Origin: Antedon mediterranea
Taxonomy: Eukaryota > Echinodermata > Crinoidea > Comatulida > Antedonidae
Length of the DNA stretch: 64,000 bases
NCBI RefSeq assembly: GCF_964355755.1
Contig: NC_092678.1
Coordinates: 2,379,922-2,443,921, forward strand
Direction of reading: 5' to 3'
The position numbers and the translations under genes were made by a program. Within the stretch, counting starts at the first letter, position 1. Every line of letters begins with the position of its first letter. The notes under the pieces were generated by a model. The model was given only the letters and a program-made list of their open reading frames with translations, ran no database searches and was not told the origin of the DNA. Below, one piece after another: positions 11,436 to 22,409 of this stretch.

Positions 11436-12827
11436 ATTAAAAACCATGAAAATGGCTACATTTTTCGGTAACTACATCAAATAAATGTGTAGGTGGTTGT
11501 CTTGTGTTGTTTTTATCTTAATATATTCATTCAACATTTGTAATTCAAATACAAATAAAACATTACCGCATGCAAAAATGCTGGGCAGCCTCACCAGCGT
11601 CACCACAGCCGAGTCATGTGTGATCGGTGTCGGGCCTCTATTAGCATGCACAGCCTATCTGGATCAAGTTTTTCATTACAAAATAATAAATAGTTTTGTT
11701 TGTGTGTTTTATTTGCTTCTTATTCACTCGCATGTTAAATGTTTTCAATTTTCACAAAAACATCGACACTATACAGATTCATTTATTGTCCAATATAAAT
11801 GGAAATTACAGTGCTCATAAATTATCTTGGCTTGCCTAAAATAAATATAATATAAGGGTGAAAAAAAGAACTATCTAACAAATCTTTTGCCTTATCCCAG
11901 CTGGGTAGAACGAGTACTTGTAACGGTCCGTCTGCGCGGCAAGACGTTCGCTGTAGAAAGAGTCAAACCATAACAAACGTACGCTCATTGTCAGAATGTT
12001 CATCATGCATCCATGCAGCATATTTGTTATTGCACGATGTTTGCGGAATCAGCAGCTATACACATGCGCAGTTTGTTTGTTTGTAATTACAAAATAAATT
12101 CTCCTCAGTTACAGATAACTTCCAACTACTTGCTTGTACACTGCAAGCCTTCGAATGGAAATCTCGTTTTAATATACTCGAGTGTTGATAGCCAAGTAAC
12201 GTAATATCTCACTTAGGCTGGCGAAAAATTATTTTCTCCAATCGCCATTTGTGAAAATGCGAACGGCTAGCATTAGCATAGTCTGTATAGATGACCTCTA
12301 GGCTCATGCTAGCATGACTTCTTTTTCACCAAAATTACAAAAAGTTAGTAGGCCTAGGGGTATATTTCTTTTTTAGTCAATTAACCAAATTAAAAAAACG
12401 ATATAATTATCGGCAAACAATGCCTATATGCAAGATACTGAGCTTTACGTTGTTTTGTCATACATAATTAAATCATTAAAATAAATTGCGAAAATGTAGT
12501 AGGTTCTTATCAGCCGACACCGTATGTTCTTACCACAGCACCCACTTTCGCATCAAGCTTGCACTGGTCATGTGATGGTAGATTGAGCGCTAAAATAAGT
12601 TTGAAAGAGCTTATGACATTTCTTAAGTAATTTTTTTATTCGGGTGTAAAGTAATTATTCTACATAGTAAAAACAAACATAATGTACCACCACCTCGACC
12701 CTTGTGTGTTTGTAGCATTCCATTAATTACAGGAATGTTTTTTAATTTAAGAACCTATTAAAACTGTGCCTCTACCACTGTTTTAATCATAATGCTTTTT
12801 GACATCCCTACATTAGCAATTGGCTGT
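11436..12827. other. Intergenic, no gene seen
   Basis: Unique-looking AT-rich sequence. Short open frames here (for example 11485-11820) have no splice context or protein resemblance that I recognise. Confidence 0.4.
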
Positions 12828-12943
12828 TCTGTTTATCATGTGACTGATTCACAGCGCTTACTAGATTACATTATTGATGGAATTGTCTGTTTATCATGTT
12901 ACTGATTCACAGCGCTTACTAGATTACATTATTGATGGAATGG
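12828..12943 (+). repeat. 58-bp tandem duplication
   Basis: A 58-bp unit starting TCTGTTTATCATGT is present twice (12828 and 12886), with two or three differences. Confidence 0.95.
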
Positions 12944-13570
12944 TCCACTAATATAAGAGCATTTAAACATGTGCCTCAATCAGTGTTTATTTTAAATTGT
13001 TAATTTGTTACGCTCATAAATTGACAAGCGCATATTTTGTAATCATGCCATTGGCAAACGGCTAGCGTGAAATGTCACGACTCTATTTAAAGTTAGTTCA
13101 GTTGTAGATCTCTTTTCACATTGGTTAAGTGTAAGTTTGTCATCAAGGTCTAATACGGTTGATGATCATTCATACCAATTGAGCTAAGGCTTATTCGTCT
13201 TTAATTCAGTAAAGGCTCATTTACAGTAGGACAGTAACGATTGACGATAAATAGATAAATATGCATATTTCATACATAAAGCAAAAGAAATCTAACACGT
13301 TTTCATCTTATAACTATACGATAACCATCTATAGTATGTTGCCCTTGATGAAAATAACATTTTCACACATCCAATCAAATGACGTTATGATTGATATGAG
13401 CAATAATATCGGGACAATACAACAATTTTATTCTTTTTATTAATCATGACATCATTTGATTGGGTTTTAAAAATAGTATTTTTATCAAAGACAGCATAAA
13501 TGATTATACTATAGTTCTAAAATGAAAACCTTTCCTTTGTTTTATGTAAGAAAAATGCATGCTTATATAT
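12944..13570. other. Intergenic, no gene seen
   Basis: AT-rich, without repeats or coding signal that I can support. Confidence 0.4.
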
Positions 13571-13822
13571 TTACCATCGATCGTTATCGTCCTAATGTAA
13601 ATGGGCTTAGATCTCCCCTTTTACCATCGATCGTTATCATCCTAATGTAAATGGGCTTAGATCTCCCCTTTTACCATCGATCGTTATCGTCCTAATGTAA
13701 ATGGGCTTAGATCTCCCCTTTTACCATCGATCGTTATCGTCCTAATGTAAGTGGGCTTAGATCTCCCCTTTTACCATCGATCGTTATCGTCCTAATGTAA
13801 ATGGGCTTAGATCTCCCCTTTT
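13571..13822 (+). repeat. 50-bp minisatellite, 5 copies
   Basis: A 50-bp unit beginning TTACCATCGATCGTTATC starts at 13571, 13621, 13671, 13721 and 13771. Copies differ at one or two positions only. Each contains a GATCTCCCCTT end and an ATCGAT site. Confidence 0.97.
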
Positions 13823-14179
13823 AGGTACTGGGATCAAATTCATTATAGATCATTAACTAGGAATATTTCCCTATTTAAAAGTGCTTCTTAGCTTTTTCAT
13901 ATTCGTCCGTAGATAGTTTATCAAAACCTTGTTCAACATGGTTGTACCAGTTGCTCACCATTTCATCCTTGGTGTTGCCTTTAATTCCATCACCCCCTCT
14001 TCTTTTTTCTTGCAAAGTGAGTTAGTACTTATGATTTATGTAGGCATGTAACAGGGAAAAATTTCATCTTAAAATTTTGTTTAGCAACATTGCTAATAAA
14101 ACTGATTTTTAAGTCGAGAAACATAGTTTTCTATTGTATTTTTTGCTACACAATTGTAGATATGCAGGGCATCACGTAT

Positions 14180-14280
14180 GCAAAACCCAGGAGAGCAACA
14201 AATCGCTCTCCTCAAATCACCGAGGAGAGCAATTCGCTCTCCTTGCAAAAATTTTAAATCGCTCTCCTCAAATGTTTATG
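14180..14280. repeat. Nested GGAGAGC/GCTCTCC hairpins
   Basis: Several short inverted repeats built on GAGGAGAGC and GCTCTCCTC follow one another, for example GGAGAGCAATTCGCTCTCC. Related clusters occur at 9820-9866, 10965-11035 and 15410-15665. Confidence 0.7.
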
Positions 14281-14554
14281 TAAATATGTAAAAAAATTAC
14301 AATGTTTGAATTTGACCACAAAAGTTAAATTCTATTGGTTTTGCTACCAACAAAAAATTATTAGTGCACGCTGCCGCTATAATCTATTATATTTATATGT
14401 CATGGATTATAATTAAAAGTAACAACAACAGGTGTCTTGGCATGCCCAGGGCTGAAAATTAACCTTTAAACCATAGTGGCCAGCAGGGCCAGTTGAAGAA
14501 TGGTCGTCCTTATTAAAAATGGCTGGCCCTTATTAATTTTTGTACACATTTCTC

Positions 14555-14555
<1 letters not shown>

Positions 14556-14586
<31 letters not shown>
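14556..14586 (+). repeat. Poly(C) tract, 31 bases
   Basis: An uninterrupted run of 31 C ending at a G. Its length is probably unstable, and assembly errors are likely here. On the opposite strand it is a G tract able to form quadruplexes. Confidence 0.97.
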
Positions 14587-14587
<1 letters not shown>

Positions 14588-14799
14588 CCGGGCACAACAA
14601 ATGTATACTGTACCTCTCCCCTAAAATCCCCCACACCCACCTTCACACACAATATTTTCCGTGGGGATCGTATTATTCTACAGTAAAAAAACTCAAGCCA
14701 ATTTTTTTTTTATGGCCTGGGTAGATTGGGTTTAGGAGCCTGGAGAATCCTGTCCTGGCCAACTATGCCTTTAGCCTAGCTTTTCTAGCCTAGCTTTTC

Positions 14800-15400
14800 T
14801 AGCCTAGCTTGTTGGCCTAGAAATCAGACAGAAAACCTGAAAAGTATTTACCTGCAATTCATAAATTATACAATTCTAACATGCAACAGCCATTAAAATA
14901 TTGATAATAAGGTACAAAGTGTCATTTTAAAATAATTAAGAAAGATATTTGATCGTGTTTACATGTGTCACACATGGGCGCACGCACAATAGGGGAGGGC
15001 TGAGAGAGAGCTTCTAGAAGATGCTGACGTCACACGTCAGCACGTGTTTTGAGGAGGATTTGAGTGACCAAAATTGGTTAGAACTTTTGAAGAAATAATC
15101 CATCTTGATTTACCTTGATTTAAATGACATAATTAAAGCAACCAGCAGCTAAGCTTTTTTAAATAATAAACATTATATTTAGGCCTCCTATATTAATGTT
15201 TCCTTTTAAAATTAAATATATTTTATTAACTCATTCCATAAAAACATAAAGGGAAAAATTATTGGTTGGGACATGATCTTCCTGTAAAAAGGAGGTGTTT
15301 CTATGACACCGTACTGGTTGCACTATGAGGCGATGAAGTAAACTCGCCCTTGAATTGCGCGCAGGCAGGGGAATACCCTTTGTTGGTACCTCGCACTGTG
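14800..15400. other. Intergenic, no gene seen
   Basis: AT-rich sequence with TAGCCTAGCTTTTC triplication near 14770-14815 and no coding signal. Confidence 0.4.
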
Positions 15401-15409
15401 AGATGGAGC

Positions 15410-15665
15410 ACGATGAATTGCTCTCCTTTTCGAAGGTTGTTGATTGCGATCGCGCTCGCGATCCTTAAAAACGAGGGACTGCCATTAGGCTTGTAGCTTT
15501 ATAACTTAGCTTATTATTAGCCTAGGCCTAGATTGGTTTTAACTTTTAAAAATCCACTGTCAAAAGCTAGGCTCTATTTTGAAAATTAAGGAGCGCGATA
15601 AATTGCTCTCCTCGAAGCCTGTTGAGGAGCGCGGAGGAGCGCGGTCGCGCAGGCGCTCCTTATAA
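15410..15665. repeat. Hairpin cluster with GCGCTCC/GGAGCGC arms
   Basis: Contains GATCGCGCTCGCGATC and several GGAGCGCG/CGCGCTCC arms. It is similar in style to 10965-11035, pointing to a dispersed small foldback family. Confidence 0.6.
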
Positions 15666-16339
15666 ATGATGCCCTGGATATGTGTAGCAAGAAGGTTTGT
15701 TTGTATAGCTTTTTGATATGCTACACTGGCAAAATTATTCCCTGATGTAAGCTTTTGTTTACTATGCTCAAATTCAATATACTGTACAAGAGTCGTCTAT
15801 GATTTTTTTACCATTTCATGTTTGATTTTAAATAGTTGTTGATAGTTGATAATGTGCGCTATGTCTGATTATACAAAATTGGGCTAAAATTAGGCAATTA
15901 AAAATACTTAAGTTATACTTTTAAAAAAATAAATAAATTGTGTGTATACAGAGTAAAACAAATTATATTAGAACATAAAATTAATTATTAAACACAATGG
16001 CCCAAGAAAAAGGGAAATGTTTAACAATACTTGGGAGCTTAATGTCCATCTTGCTCCCTCCCCCTCTTGTCTTTCTATCATCAGACTTCTCATTGGAAGT
16101 ATAATATCCCCAATAGGAGTGATTGTGCAGGGGAGGGGAGTACCCCATTATGATACATTTTAATTGAATTTAAACTAAATTCTTGTAATTGAAAAATGAT
16201 TCACTTTTTAAAAACAACCTTAAATATTAATTTACACACACATCTGACTGTGCCAAGAAATAGAAAATTTAAATTACATGTTTGGTTACAGTATAACACT
16301 GTGACCAAATAATCTATTTTTCTTGATATAAATAATATA
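15666..16339. other. Intergenic, no gene seen
   Basis: AT-rich sequence leading to the splice-acceptor-like CTTGCAG at 16361-16367. No supported feature. Confidence 0.4.
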
Positions 16340-16367
16340 TTGTTTCAATTATTTCGTAATCTTGCAG

Positions 16368-17157
16368 GAATTACAGTGGTACAGTATTTTGCCAGTCTTG
16401 AAGAGACAGTTAGGTTGGTGCATCAACACCATGTGATAAGTGGACATGGGAATATGCAACAAGATTGTGACTTAGTAGGAGAGGCAGCTGGGCTGTCACC
16501 ACAACACCCTGTGATAAGTGGACATGGGAATATGCAACAAGATTGTGACTTAGTAGGAGGGTCAGCTAGGCTGTCACCACAACACCCTGTGATGAGTGAA
16601 CATGGGAATATGCAACAAGATTGTGACTTAGTAGGAGAGGCAGCTGGGCTGTCACCACAACACCCTGTGATAAGTGGACATGGGAATATGCAACAAGATT
16701 GTGACTTAGTAGGAGGGTCAGCTAGGCTGTCACCACAACACCCTGTGATGAGTGAACATGGGAATATGCAACAAGATTGTGACTTAGTAGGAGAGGCAGC
16801 TGGGCTGTCACCACAACACCCTGTGATAAGTGGACATGGGAATATGCAACAAGATTGTGACTTAGTAGGAGGGTCAGCTAGGCTGTCACCACAACACCCT
16901 GTGATGAGTGAACATGGGAATATGCAACAAGATTGTGACTTAGTAGGAGAGGCAGCTGGGCTGTCACCACAACACCCTGTGATAAGTGGACATGGGAATA
17001 TGCAACAAGATTGTGACTTAGTAGGAGAGGCAGCTGGGCTGTCACCACAACACCCTGTGATAAGTGGACATGGGAATATGCAACAAGATTGTGACTTAGT
17101 AGGAGAGGCAGCTGGGCTGTCACCACAACACATCCCGTTGTAACACAACAAAACAAG
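16368..17157 (+). other. Candidate exon made of a 78-bp minisatellite
   Basis: The segment lies between an acceptor-like CTTGCAG (ending 16367) and a strong donor AAG|GTAAGT (from 17158). One frame is open until a TAA at 17141-17143 and would encode nine near-identical 26-residue units such as GNMQQDCDLVGEAAGLSPQ. It needs one base from an upstream exon. I recognise no family. Because 78 is a multiple of three, all frames of a unit without stops stay open, and the opposite strand is open too, so length is weak evidence of coding. It may be an exon of a non-coding or decayed transcript. Confidence 0.3.
16424..17127 (+). repeat. 78-bp minisatellite, 9 copies, dimeric higher-order pattern
   Basis: Units start at 16424, 16502, 16580, 16658, 16736, 16814, 16892, 16970 and 17048. 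Two variants (GGAGAGGCAGCTGGG and GGAGGGTCAGCTAGG) alternate in units 1-7, so a 156-bp dimer has been amplified. Units 8-9 repeat a single variant. Confidence 0.97.
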
Positions 17158-17159
17158 GT

Positions 17160-17610
17160 AAGTTAGTGCTTAAATAAAAGCTTTACTGTACTTCTTTTAC
17201 ATAAAAAAGAGAGGGACGGATGTCTGAATCTACCTTTCCTCTGATCCTCTGAAGGTGGGCATTGGACGAGAGAAGCCCATTGTCAATTATTGACTAATCA
17301 AAGGTGCTTTAAACAGTCCTGGCTTAGTTTCATCCATCATTAAGATGAATGTAAAACTAATTGATATTGTCGTTCATTACAGACGTCGGCCATGAACATT
17401 CCCTTCTAAAGAAGGAATCTACTAGGCTGAATTGTGCAGATGTGTGGGCAACACATACTATAAATTTCTACTCCCCTAAGAATCCCTTTGTGTCGAGTGC
17501 TGCCACCAGCATATACACCAGACACAGATGAGTCTCCATGCTAATACTATATACTATAATACATGAAAGATACCTGCCCCTGGTTTTCAATTTGGTAATG
17601 ATGTTCATAA
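17160..17610. other. Intergenic or intronic, no gene seen
   Basis: No convincing exon. A possible acceptor CATTACAG ends near 17381, but nothing coding follows. Confidence 0.4.
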
Positions 17611-17790
17611 AGCGTAGTTCCCACTAGCGACACAACACAAGGACGTAACGGCAACGCAAGTGAATTGACAAATCACAAGCGATGGCTTATTCGCTTGTGA
17701 TTGCTAACTGTCTATAACTTCGCTTGTCATTGGTTAAAACGCTTGCGTTGCGTTTACGTCCTTGCGTTACGTTCTAGTGGGAACCAAGCT
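17611..17790. mobile_element. MITE with GTTCCCACTAG ends, copy 1
   Basis: The left end AGTTCCCACTAGCG, with ACACAAGGACGTAACG inside it, is mirrored at the right by CGTCCTTGCGTTACG and CTAGTGGGAACC. A second perfect inner inverted repeat (AATCACAAGCGA/TCGCTTGTGATT) lies at the centre. About 180 bp, without coding capacity. A second copy is at 21907-22064. Confidence 0.85.
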
Positions 17791-17825
17791 TAACATTGTA
17801 AGTATTATTGTCAATTGTTTTACAG

Positions 17826-17943
17826 ATTTTCTGAGCCTGGTGTGAAGCCAGTTTTGCACAATGTTCCTGATAGCATACGATGCAAAATATTACCTGTCAT
17901 GATTCTTTCCTACAAGAACAAAGTTAACTTAATAAACTCATTG
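17826..17943 (+). other. Candidate coding exon of an unidentified gene
   Basis: A 118-bp segment between TTTTACAG (ending 17825) and CATTG|GTAAGT (from 17944), open in one frame. It would read SEPGVKPVLHNVPDSIRCKI and continue KILPVMILSYKNKVNLINSL. Both splice signals are strong and the composition looks protein-like, but I recognise no family and cannot link it to another exon. Confidence 0.35.
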
Positions 17944-17999
17944 GTAAGTTGTTTTTTTTTTTTTAAGCTATACTATTTTTATACCAAGCATAGGTTTAG

Positions 18000-19290
18000 G
18001 ACTAGTGATGTTCCTTCCCCCTCCCTCACAATCTGTACTGTTAGTCAGCATACAGGTATTTTGGTCGCGATTCCACGAGATGTATTGTTTTTGATCGCGA
18101 TCCTACGAACTGCATTGTTTTTTTAACGCAATTATAGAGAGGCATTGTTTTGCCCCGCATCTATTGTAATGTGTTACAAACAACATTGTTATCAATGAAT
18201 CAAGGGGAACAATGATTGAAAAATACACCAGTTACGCCCTATCTAGGCCCAGAGTCTAGCGATTAATGTTTAAAATAACACAAAGTACAACGCAGCCTAC
18301 GCCAGCCCTGAGTTTGTACAGAGTACCTATCTATAGCCTAAGTGCAATACTAGATAGTATTAGTAGGGGTGTGTAGAAAGCGACGACCTCGAATTGGACG
18401 ACCCGGGCGACCTCGAATTGGACGACCCATAACACGAAACTGACGACTCCTATAGCCTAGCCTAGGCCAAAGTGTGGTATAACATCCCGAAGCCGAACAT
18501 AGCCAAAGATATTTAAACCATACCTTATATATTTAAACCATACCTTATATAATACTCGCAAGCAAGCAATTGATTTAAAAAATACAGAAATATCGCCATT
18601 TGATACTGAATGTGTCGACACGAACAAACGAACAGATATGGAACGCCAAGAGTGCATCATTAAAACTACAATGTGGGTCATGGGTCTTTCAATTTTATTC
18701 AACCAATGTATTAACATTAGCGATGTTGGCTGATTTGTTTGTATAGGACCCTATTTAGAATTACTATTTACGCAACATATCATATTATTTTGTCATATTT
18801 TAACATGAAATATATTGATTTAAATCAAGTTTTCTAGAGATACTCCCACGACGAAATTTATTAATATTTAATATCAACAATCGCTAGGTTCTGGGCCTAC
18901 TCGGGCGTAACTGTGGGGGTAAAATTCAGTGATCCAGGGTGCGTTATTATACTAAAATTGTTCTCTTTTGATAACTAGTAACAATGGTGTATTAACCCTT
19001 GTTATCAGAGGCACAGCAAAACAAATCCTCTCGTACATATCCGGACAACTACCCCCTAGACAATTACCATTGGAAAAACTACCCCCAAGGACAACTACCC
19101 CTAGGAAAACTACCCCCTAGGACAACAAACAATGGCCAATGTGTAGACTACGAAAGGGTTACATGTGGGAACGGAGCAGTAATTAATAGCTGTACTGTAT
19201 GAAGCAAGTCTATTGGATTTTGTTAAGCTTCTACATTTAGACTGTGAATTGAGCTTGATTCTACAGTACTAATTCATTTCATTTTACAGA
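18000..19290. other. Mostly unassigned sequence with two small repeats
   Basis: Contains a short GACGACC.CGAATTG repeat at about 18380-18425 and a ~15-bp motif (GGACAACTACCCCTA-like) repeated at about 19040-19125. A reading frame over the latter (18999-19202) encodes NYPLDNYHWKNYP-like repeats. This is low complexity, so I do not call it a gene. Confidence 0.4.
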
Positions 19291-19307
19291 GTGAAGCAAT
19301 CAACAAT

Positions 19308-19779
19308 GAGTGATGATGACGCTTTGATGTTCTGAAGAAGGCTAGACTACGACAAGCAGAGATTATGAGTGGTGAAGACGCTTTGATGTTCTGAAGAAGA
19401 CTAGACTACGACAAGCAGAGATTATGAGTGATGAAGACGCTTTGATGTTCTGAAGAAGGCTAGACTACGACAAGCAGAGATTATGAGTGATGAAGACGCT
19501 TTGATGTTCTGAAGAAGGCTAGACTACGACAAGCAGAGATTATGAGTGGTGAAGACGCTTTGATGTTCTGAAGAAAGCTAGACTACGACAAGCAGAGATT
19601 ATGAGTAATGAAGACACTTTGATGTTCTGAAGAAGGCTAGACTACGACAAGCAGAGGTTATGAGTGATGATGACGCTTAGATGTTCTGAAGAAAGCGGAA
19701 CTACGATGAGCAGAAGTTATGAGTGGTGAAGACGCTTTGATGTTCTAAAGAACGCGGGACTACGATGAAAAGATGCTAC
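19308..19779 (+). repeat. 59-bp minisatellite, 8 copies, each with a mini-ORF
   Basis: Units start every 59 bases from 19308 (19308, 19367, 19426 and so on to 19721). Most units contain an ATG followed by MSDEDALMF-like codons and a TGA, so the frame resets in every copy. The array is preceded by TTTTACAG (ending about 19289) and followed by CTGGAG|GTATGT near 19812, which could make it an exon. Confidence 0.95.
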
Positions 19780-19995
19780 ATATCTTTCATCTACTACTAC
19801 TTACAACTGGAGGTATGTAAAAACACAAAACATTTTCTTTTTATTGTAGACAAGTACCGACAATGAAAGACCCATTTGTTATTCATGTCACCAATTCTTA
19901 TTGTGGGAGAGTTCTCTCAGCCTATGTTTCATCCACACTCTATAGTTATCAATTAATCTCCTTTACAACCAGCTAAGTTTCGCCTTAAATAAAAC

Positions 19996-20052
19996 CTCTA
20001 TCCTATTACATTATATCAGGGTATTGTCATGTTTAAAACCTCTATCCTATTA
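19996..20052 (+). repeat. Tandem repeat interrupted by the Harbinger-like element
   Basis: The unit AACCTCTATCCTATTACA followed by TTATATCAGGGTATTG occurs at about 19996-20040. It resumes at 21821 and occurs again to about 21895, so the element at 20053-21820 split this small array. Confidence 0.9.
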
Positions 20053-21820
20053 GGCGTCATCTACAAATTATTTCAGACCACAGAGACGCGTCTGAAAACT
20101 TGCAACCCATCAGACGCGTCTGTCCAATGCTGAACCTCATTAACGATCTATTATGAATATTCATGAGCTACCCAATCGCGGCGAAGACGCGTCTGTGTGA
20201 TTAAAACCCGTCTTCGCTGTTAGTAGGTAAAACAATAGAAAACGCGTCTGAGTGATTAAAACCCGTCTGTATTGCTTGTATGGTGAAACAACATTGGTAT
20301 CATTTCACAGAACCAACAAATCTGAGACTAGGCCTAGGTTATCCTAATTTGGACGGAAATTCGCCGATGAGACGACATCGGGCCTGTGGACCTCAGCTCA
20401 TGCAGAGAGAAAGAAAGTCTAGGCTAGCCTAGTTTCGGCGGCCTACACTTCTATCTAGGCCTCCTAGCCTAGCTAGGCCTATAAATTATTTAACGCTCCT
20501 ACCTTGGGTTAGCGAATTATAAAAACAATGACGCCTAGGCTAGGATATGAAAATAAATATATATTCCATATTAAGATTTAACATAGGCCTAGGGCATAGG
20601 CCGTTTAAAATGAGTACGACATGTGTAAAGAAAAAGGCTCGACCAGAATTTGGAGGGGAAAAAACATGTGAGCAGTTTAGAGCTAGAGATTCGAGAGAGA
20701 GTATTATGTTTCATGTCATGTGACACAAAATCCAGGTACACTATCTTAATTACTGTTTTATCGTCGTCAGACGGCAGCCATCAGAGTATCGCGTTTCATG
20801 CCATGTGCCCAAAAAAACTATGTCTGTATTTATTACGGTCTTCTGTCGGCAGTCTTTTTGAGCGAAATGTTGAGCGACCGACTGAAAACGTTCTGATACT
20901 ATATTTAGAATGAATTGTTTACGATCTTTTTTTCTCGGCATCGTTCTGGATGGACTGGACGTTCGCTATAATATGTTTATTAGTTGGCCTGTTCGTTGAG
21001 GTTCACCTGTGTTGGATCGCGTGTCTCTACGTTTACATCGTGGGAAATTTATATTTATATTCGCCGTTGAGTAGGTAAACACGCACGAAGGAAACGATTA
21101 CGATTAAAAAATATTATATTATATTTACAACTTGGTCCTCCGCCAGTTAAATTTAACACATTAATTTCACACCTTACTTCACTAAGAACATCGTAGGGTT
21201 GTTTATTTAGGTTAACTCCCTACGAAGTTCAGAATGTAGTTCATTGAAAGTTGTTTATTGAGGTTACGAAGCCAAACAATGGAACCTACGAAGACAACAA
21301 CGTGGCCTACGATCAAGCTACTTCGTAGGTAAAGTTGCAGTATTTTCTTTCTGTACTGTCTGTAGGTCAATAGTTTGAGTGATTCCATGTTCCAAAAGTT
21401 AACTTTAACGTTTTTGCATGTGGTAAATTCACTCTTTACCACAAGAAAAATAAAATCGCAAAAAATAAAAGGTCGCGAACCCGGTCGCGAATAAATAGAA
21501 ACGAAAATTTGCGCTTTACATACTCTGTCGGCGGTAAAAGGGTATACCTGTACTGATTTGTTTGTCTTACTGCCGGTTGTAAATAATAATTTAATATCAC
21601 ACGCTCTCAATGAATTCACTTGTATGTAGCGCATTTAACACCAGTACACAGTATAACAATGTGCAGTCAGCCGTATATAGGGGCGGGGCCATAGTCGAAC
21701 ATGCATATTGGCGTCTAGACGCAGCCAAATCAGACGGGTTTTGAGACGCGTTTTTGGGTAAACAATAGAAAACACGTCTGGACGCTGATTTGTGGTCTGA
21801 AATAATTTGTAGATGACGCC
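20053..21820. mobile_element. Non-autonomous PIF/Harbinger-like DNA transposon
   Basis: The ends are perfect 30-bp inverted repeats starting GGCGTCATCTACAAATTA. The target trinucleotide TTA is duplicated at 20050-20052 and 21821-21823, and the uninterrupted repeat next door gives the original CCTATTACATT site. A TTA (TWA) duplication is the signature of PIF/Harbinger. Subterminal ACGCGTCTG motifs recur near both ends (about 20095-20260 and 21715-21780), as expected of transposase-binding sites. The 1.77-kb interior has no transposase frame. It carries the ~600-bp core at 20341-20937. Confidence 0.88.
20341..20937 (+). repeat. ~600-bp shared core, copy 2
   Basis: Close match, same orientation, to 10216-10815, though inside an element with quite different ends. 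A short frame at about 20610-20720 (MSTTCVKKKARPEFGG onward) is open here but broken in the other copy, so it may be a gene remnant. Confidence 0.85.
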
Positions 21821-21906
21821 TTACATTATATCAGGGTATTGTCATGTTTAAAACCTCTATCCTATTACATTATATCAGGGTATTGTCATGTTTAAATAAT
21901 TAGTTA

Positions 21907-22064
21907 AGGTTGGTTACCACTAGGACGCAACACAAGAACGTAACGCATTGCAAATTGATTTGACCAATCAAAAGCAATTGATTATTGGAACAGTTGCGTT
22001 TGATTGGTCGACCTGCTTGTGTTACGTCTACGTCCTTGCATTGCGTCAAGTGGGAACCAAGCTT
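21907..22064. mobile_element. MITE with GTTCCCACTAG ends, copy 2
   Basis: The left GGTTGGTTACCACTAGGACG and right CGTCAAGTGGGAACCAAGC form inverted ends. The outer part matches 17611-17790, while the interior differs (here a GATTTGACCAATCAAA/TTTGATTGGTCGACC inverted pair). Confidence 0.8.
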
Positions 22065-22400
22065 TGGTGGGAGGAATCACGTCTTGGAGTAAATCCTGAT
22101 CATCTCTTCTCTTTGCAAATAATGTTGTTTTGATATGGATTTTCCATTCAAAGAAGAGGCCATAGGAGCAAAGAATGAGGCCATAGGAGCAAAATATTTT
22201 ACCTAATTCATCATTCTTGCATTGTTCATAACATTAAGTCAAAATTTGAAATTAATTAAATGGTTTTTTTTGTGTTTTTCAGGTTACGCAAGATTGGAGA
22301 TGGACAACTTATTTCTATTTTTTATTAATTTTTTTTATTTTGCACATAGCTTTCATAATTTAATTAAATTAATTAAAAATAAATAATATAATTATAAAAT
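22065..22400. other. Intergenic, AT-rich
   Basis: No gene seen. A small direct repeat, GAGGCCATAGGAGCAAA, lies near 22158-22193. Confidence 0.4.
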
Positions 22401-22409
22401 AAATTTTGT

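Noticed and set aside
16423-17151. 242-codon frame on the minus strand
   Set aside because: It is the shadow of a 78-bp repeat whose length is a multiple of three, with no splice or start context on that strand.
18999-19202. 67-codon frame with NYPLDNYHWKNYP repeats
   Set aside because: Arises from a 15-bp repeat; an acceptor precedes it but no donor or family supports it.
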